From assembly GCF_900111875.1 (NCBI RefSeq), contig NZ_FOJU01000001.1:124001-188000 (forward strand): DNA of 64,000 nucleotides. The letters run 5' to 3'. The DNA comes from Poseidonocella pacifica. Its GTDB lineage: Bacteria > Pseudomonadota > Alphaproteobacteria > Rhodobacterales > Rhodobacteraceae. Both the position numbers and the translations under genes were made by a program. This document shows, in pieces, positions 63,020 through 64,000 of the stretch. The notes under the pieces are model-generated. The model was not told where the DNA came from. It saw nothing but the letters and a program-made list of their open reading frames with translations, and did no database searches. Positions within the stretch are counted from its first letter, which is position 1. The number at the start of each line of letters is the position of its first letter.

Positions 63020-64000
63020 TGGCCCGTCTCCTCTTCGCGTTTGCTGCCCTGATCCGGTCCCAAATCCGCGCCGTGGCGATCAATCAGGTGTCGGTGGAAC
63101 AGAAGGTCAAACAGCCCGCCAATGCCCTTGGGGGCAAAGAGTGTCACGAGGACAAAGGACAGGCCGAGCAGAACGGTCCACCAATCCACCCACTTGATTG
63201 TATAGAACCCGAGGTTCACATCGGGCGCTTGCCCGCCGGTGAACCACGATGACACCAGCGACACGAACGCCGCGCCGATGACCGCGCCGTAGAGTCGTCC
63301 ACGCCCCCCGATCGCGACCCAGACCGCAAGATAGATCGAGGCGATTGGCGCGATTTCTGCCGGGTTGATGATACCGGCTTGCGGGTAGTAGAGCGCACCC
63401 GCGATTCCCGCGATCACGGCGGTCAGCGTGAAGATGAAGAGCTTGTAGCCTTCAACGGAGTAGCCGAGGAACCGCACCCGTGCCTCGTCATCGCGTATGC
63501 CGCGAATGACATTGCCGAACTTGCCCGAGATGACCCAGTTGGCAAGGAGATAGCCAAGCGCAAGCGCCAGCGCGGAGGCCCAGAAGAACCAGACCGAGAT
63601 GATCGATTGCGGCATATCATCCAGCCCGGGAAGGTTCTGAAGCCCGGAGAGACCATTGTTCCCCCTCAGGCCGCTGTCATTCTGAAACAGGTAGAGCGAT
63701 AGGGCGAGTGTCATCGCCTGCGTCAGGATCGAGAGGTACACGCCGGTTACGCGGCTTCGAAATGCGAGCCAACCGAAGACGAGCGCAAGCAGACCCGGCA
63801 CGATGATCACGGCAAGCAGTTGCAGCGGCAACGAATGGGCGAAAACCCAGATCGAGGGCAACTCCGAGGCCCCGACCACGCCGAAAATCTGCGAGGCGAT
63901 GGCGTCGGATACCTCCTGCGATGTCGGGGGGAGTGTGGCGCTGGTGAGGCTTTCCATGACGATGAGTTCAGTGCGCGCGTACATCAGCCACATGCCGATG
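63016..64000 (-). CDS. urtC: Urea ABC transporter permease (5' part outside window)
   Basis: About 328 codons of UrtC are present. The frame stays open to the right edge, and the leading IGMWLMYARTE aligns with an internal part of UrtC, so roughly the first 80-100 residues are missing. Visible: FGWLAFRSRVTGVYLSILTQ, LRGNNGLSGLQNL, YYPQAGIINPAEIAPIASIY. An inner-membrane permease for urea. Confidence 0.9.
   Translation of the reverse strand, partial: IGMWLMYARTELIVMESLTSATLPPTSQEVSDAIASQIFGVVGASELPSIWVFAHSLPLQLLAVIIVPGLLALVFGWLAFRSRVTGVYLSILTQAMTLALSLYLFQNDSGLRGNNGLSGLQNLPGLDDMPQSIISVWFFWASALALALGYLLANWVISGKFGNVIRGIRDDEARVRFLGYSVEGYKLFIFTLTAVIAGIAGALYYPQAGIINPAEIAPIASIYLAVWVAIGGRGRLYGAVIGAAFVSLVSSWFTGGQAPDVNLGFYTIKWVDWWTVLLGLSFVLVTLFAPKGIGGLFDLLFHRHLIDRHGADLGPDQGSKREEETGQ

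Noticed and set aside
1-64000. CRISPR arrays, tRNA or rRNA genes
   Set aside because: I saw no regularly spaced repeats, no tRNA cloverleaf sequence and no rRNA segment; the integration site is dusA, not a tRNA gene.

Overview
The window looks like chromosomal DNA of a high-GC alphaproteobacterium, most likely a Rhodobacterales (Roseobacter-group) member. The evidence is the gene content: a dusA-DUF1289-ruvX-ccmI block, a soxBDAG sarcosine oxidase operon, an aglEFGAK alpha-glucoside operon, urtCDE and an LpxD/ACP/KS cluster. I saw no rRNA, tRNA or CRISPR array.

Positions 1 to about 33.25 kb are the right-hand part of an integrative and conjugative element (ICE) inserted at the 5' end of dusA; its left end lies outside the window. 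From the dusA side inwards it carries: a tyrosine integrase; a DUF932 gene; an Xre/RES toxin-antitoxin pair; an unrecognised gene with its own operator-like boxes; a large ParB-like protein; a Toprim protein; DUF2493, membrane and DUF736 genes; an HTH-type retron with a 51-codon companion ORF; a ParDE pair followed by a 411-aa protein; and a QseC/QseM/FseA/RdfS-type control circuit, including an apparent +1 frameshift between the two halves of FseA. Next come the transfer genes DUF2840-traF-lytic transglycosylase-rlxS-traG-copG. The trb mating-pair genes expected after copG are not there. In their place, 1-10.1 kb holds an unusual type I restriction-modification operon read leftward: HTH, HsdM, DUF262/HNH nuclease, a phosphoribosyltransferase-like protein, a NADAR-HsdS fusion and an HNH-HsdR fusion.

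The main candidates for something new are: (1) the composite restriction operon, which combines a type I enzyme with a modified-DNA-type nuclease and two proteins predicted to handle NAD/ADP-ribose- or PRPP-type chemistry; (2) the retron with a short basic membrane-type protein; (3) a recurrent small RNA hairpin, with a conserved AGAGG-type loop and covarying stem, 23-30 nt upstream of several ICE genes; and (4) the split fseA gene in its regulatory setting.

Positions 33.25-64 kb are ordinary host chromosome: dusA, DUF1289, ruvX and ccmI; the sarcosine oxidase operon with a small membrane ORF inside it; sodB; an aglR-bgl-glk operon divergent from aglEFGAK, with two AAAGCGCTTT operators between them; a LOG-family gene; a LysM protein; an Atm1-type ABC exporter; a KS/ACP/lpxD operon; an L,D-transpeptidase; a DUF882 protein; and urtE, urtD and a 5'-truncated urtC at the right edge.
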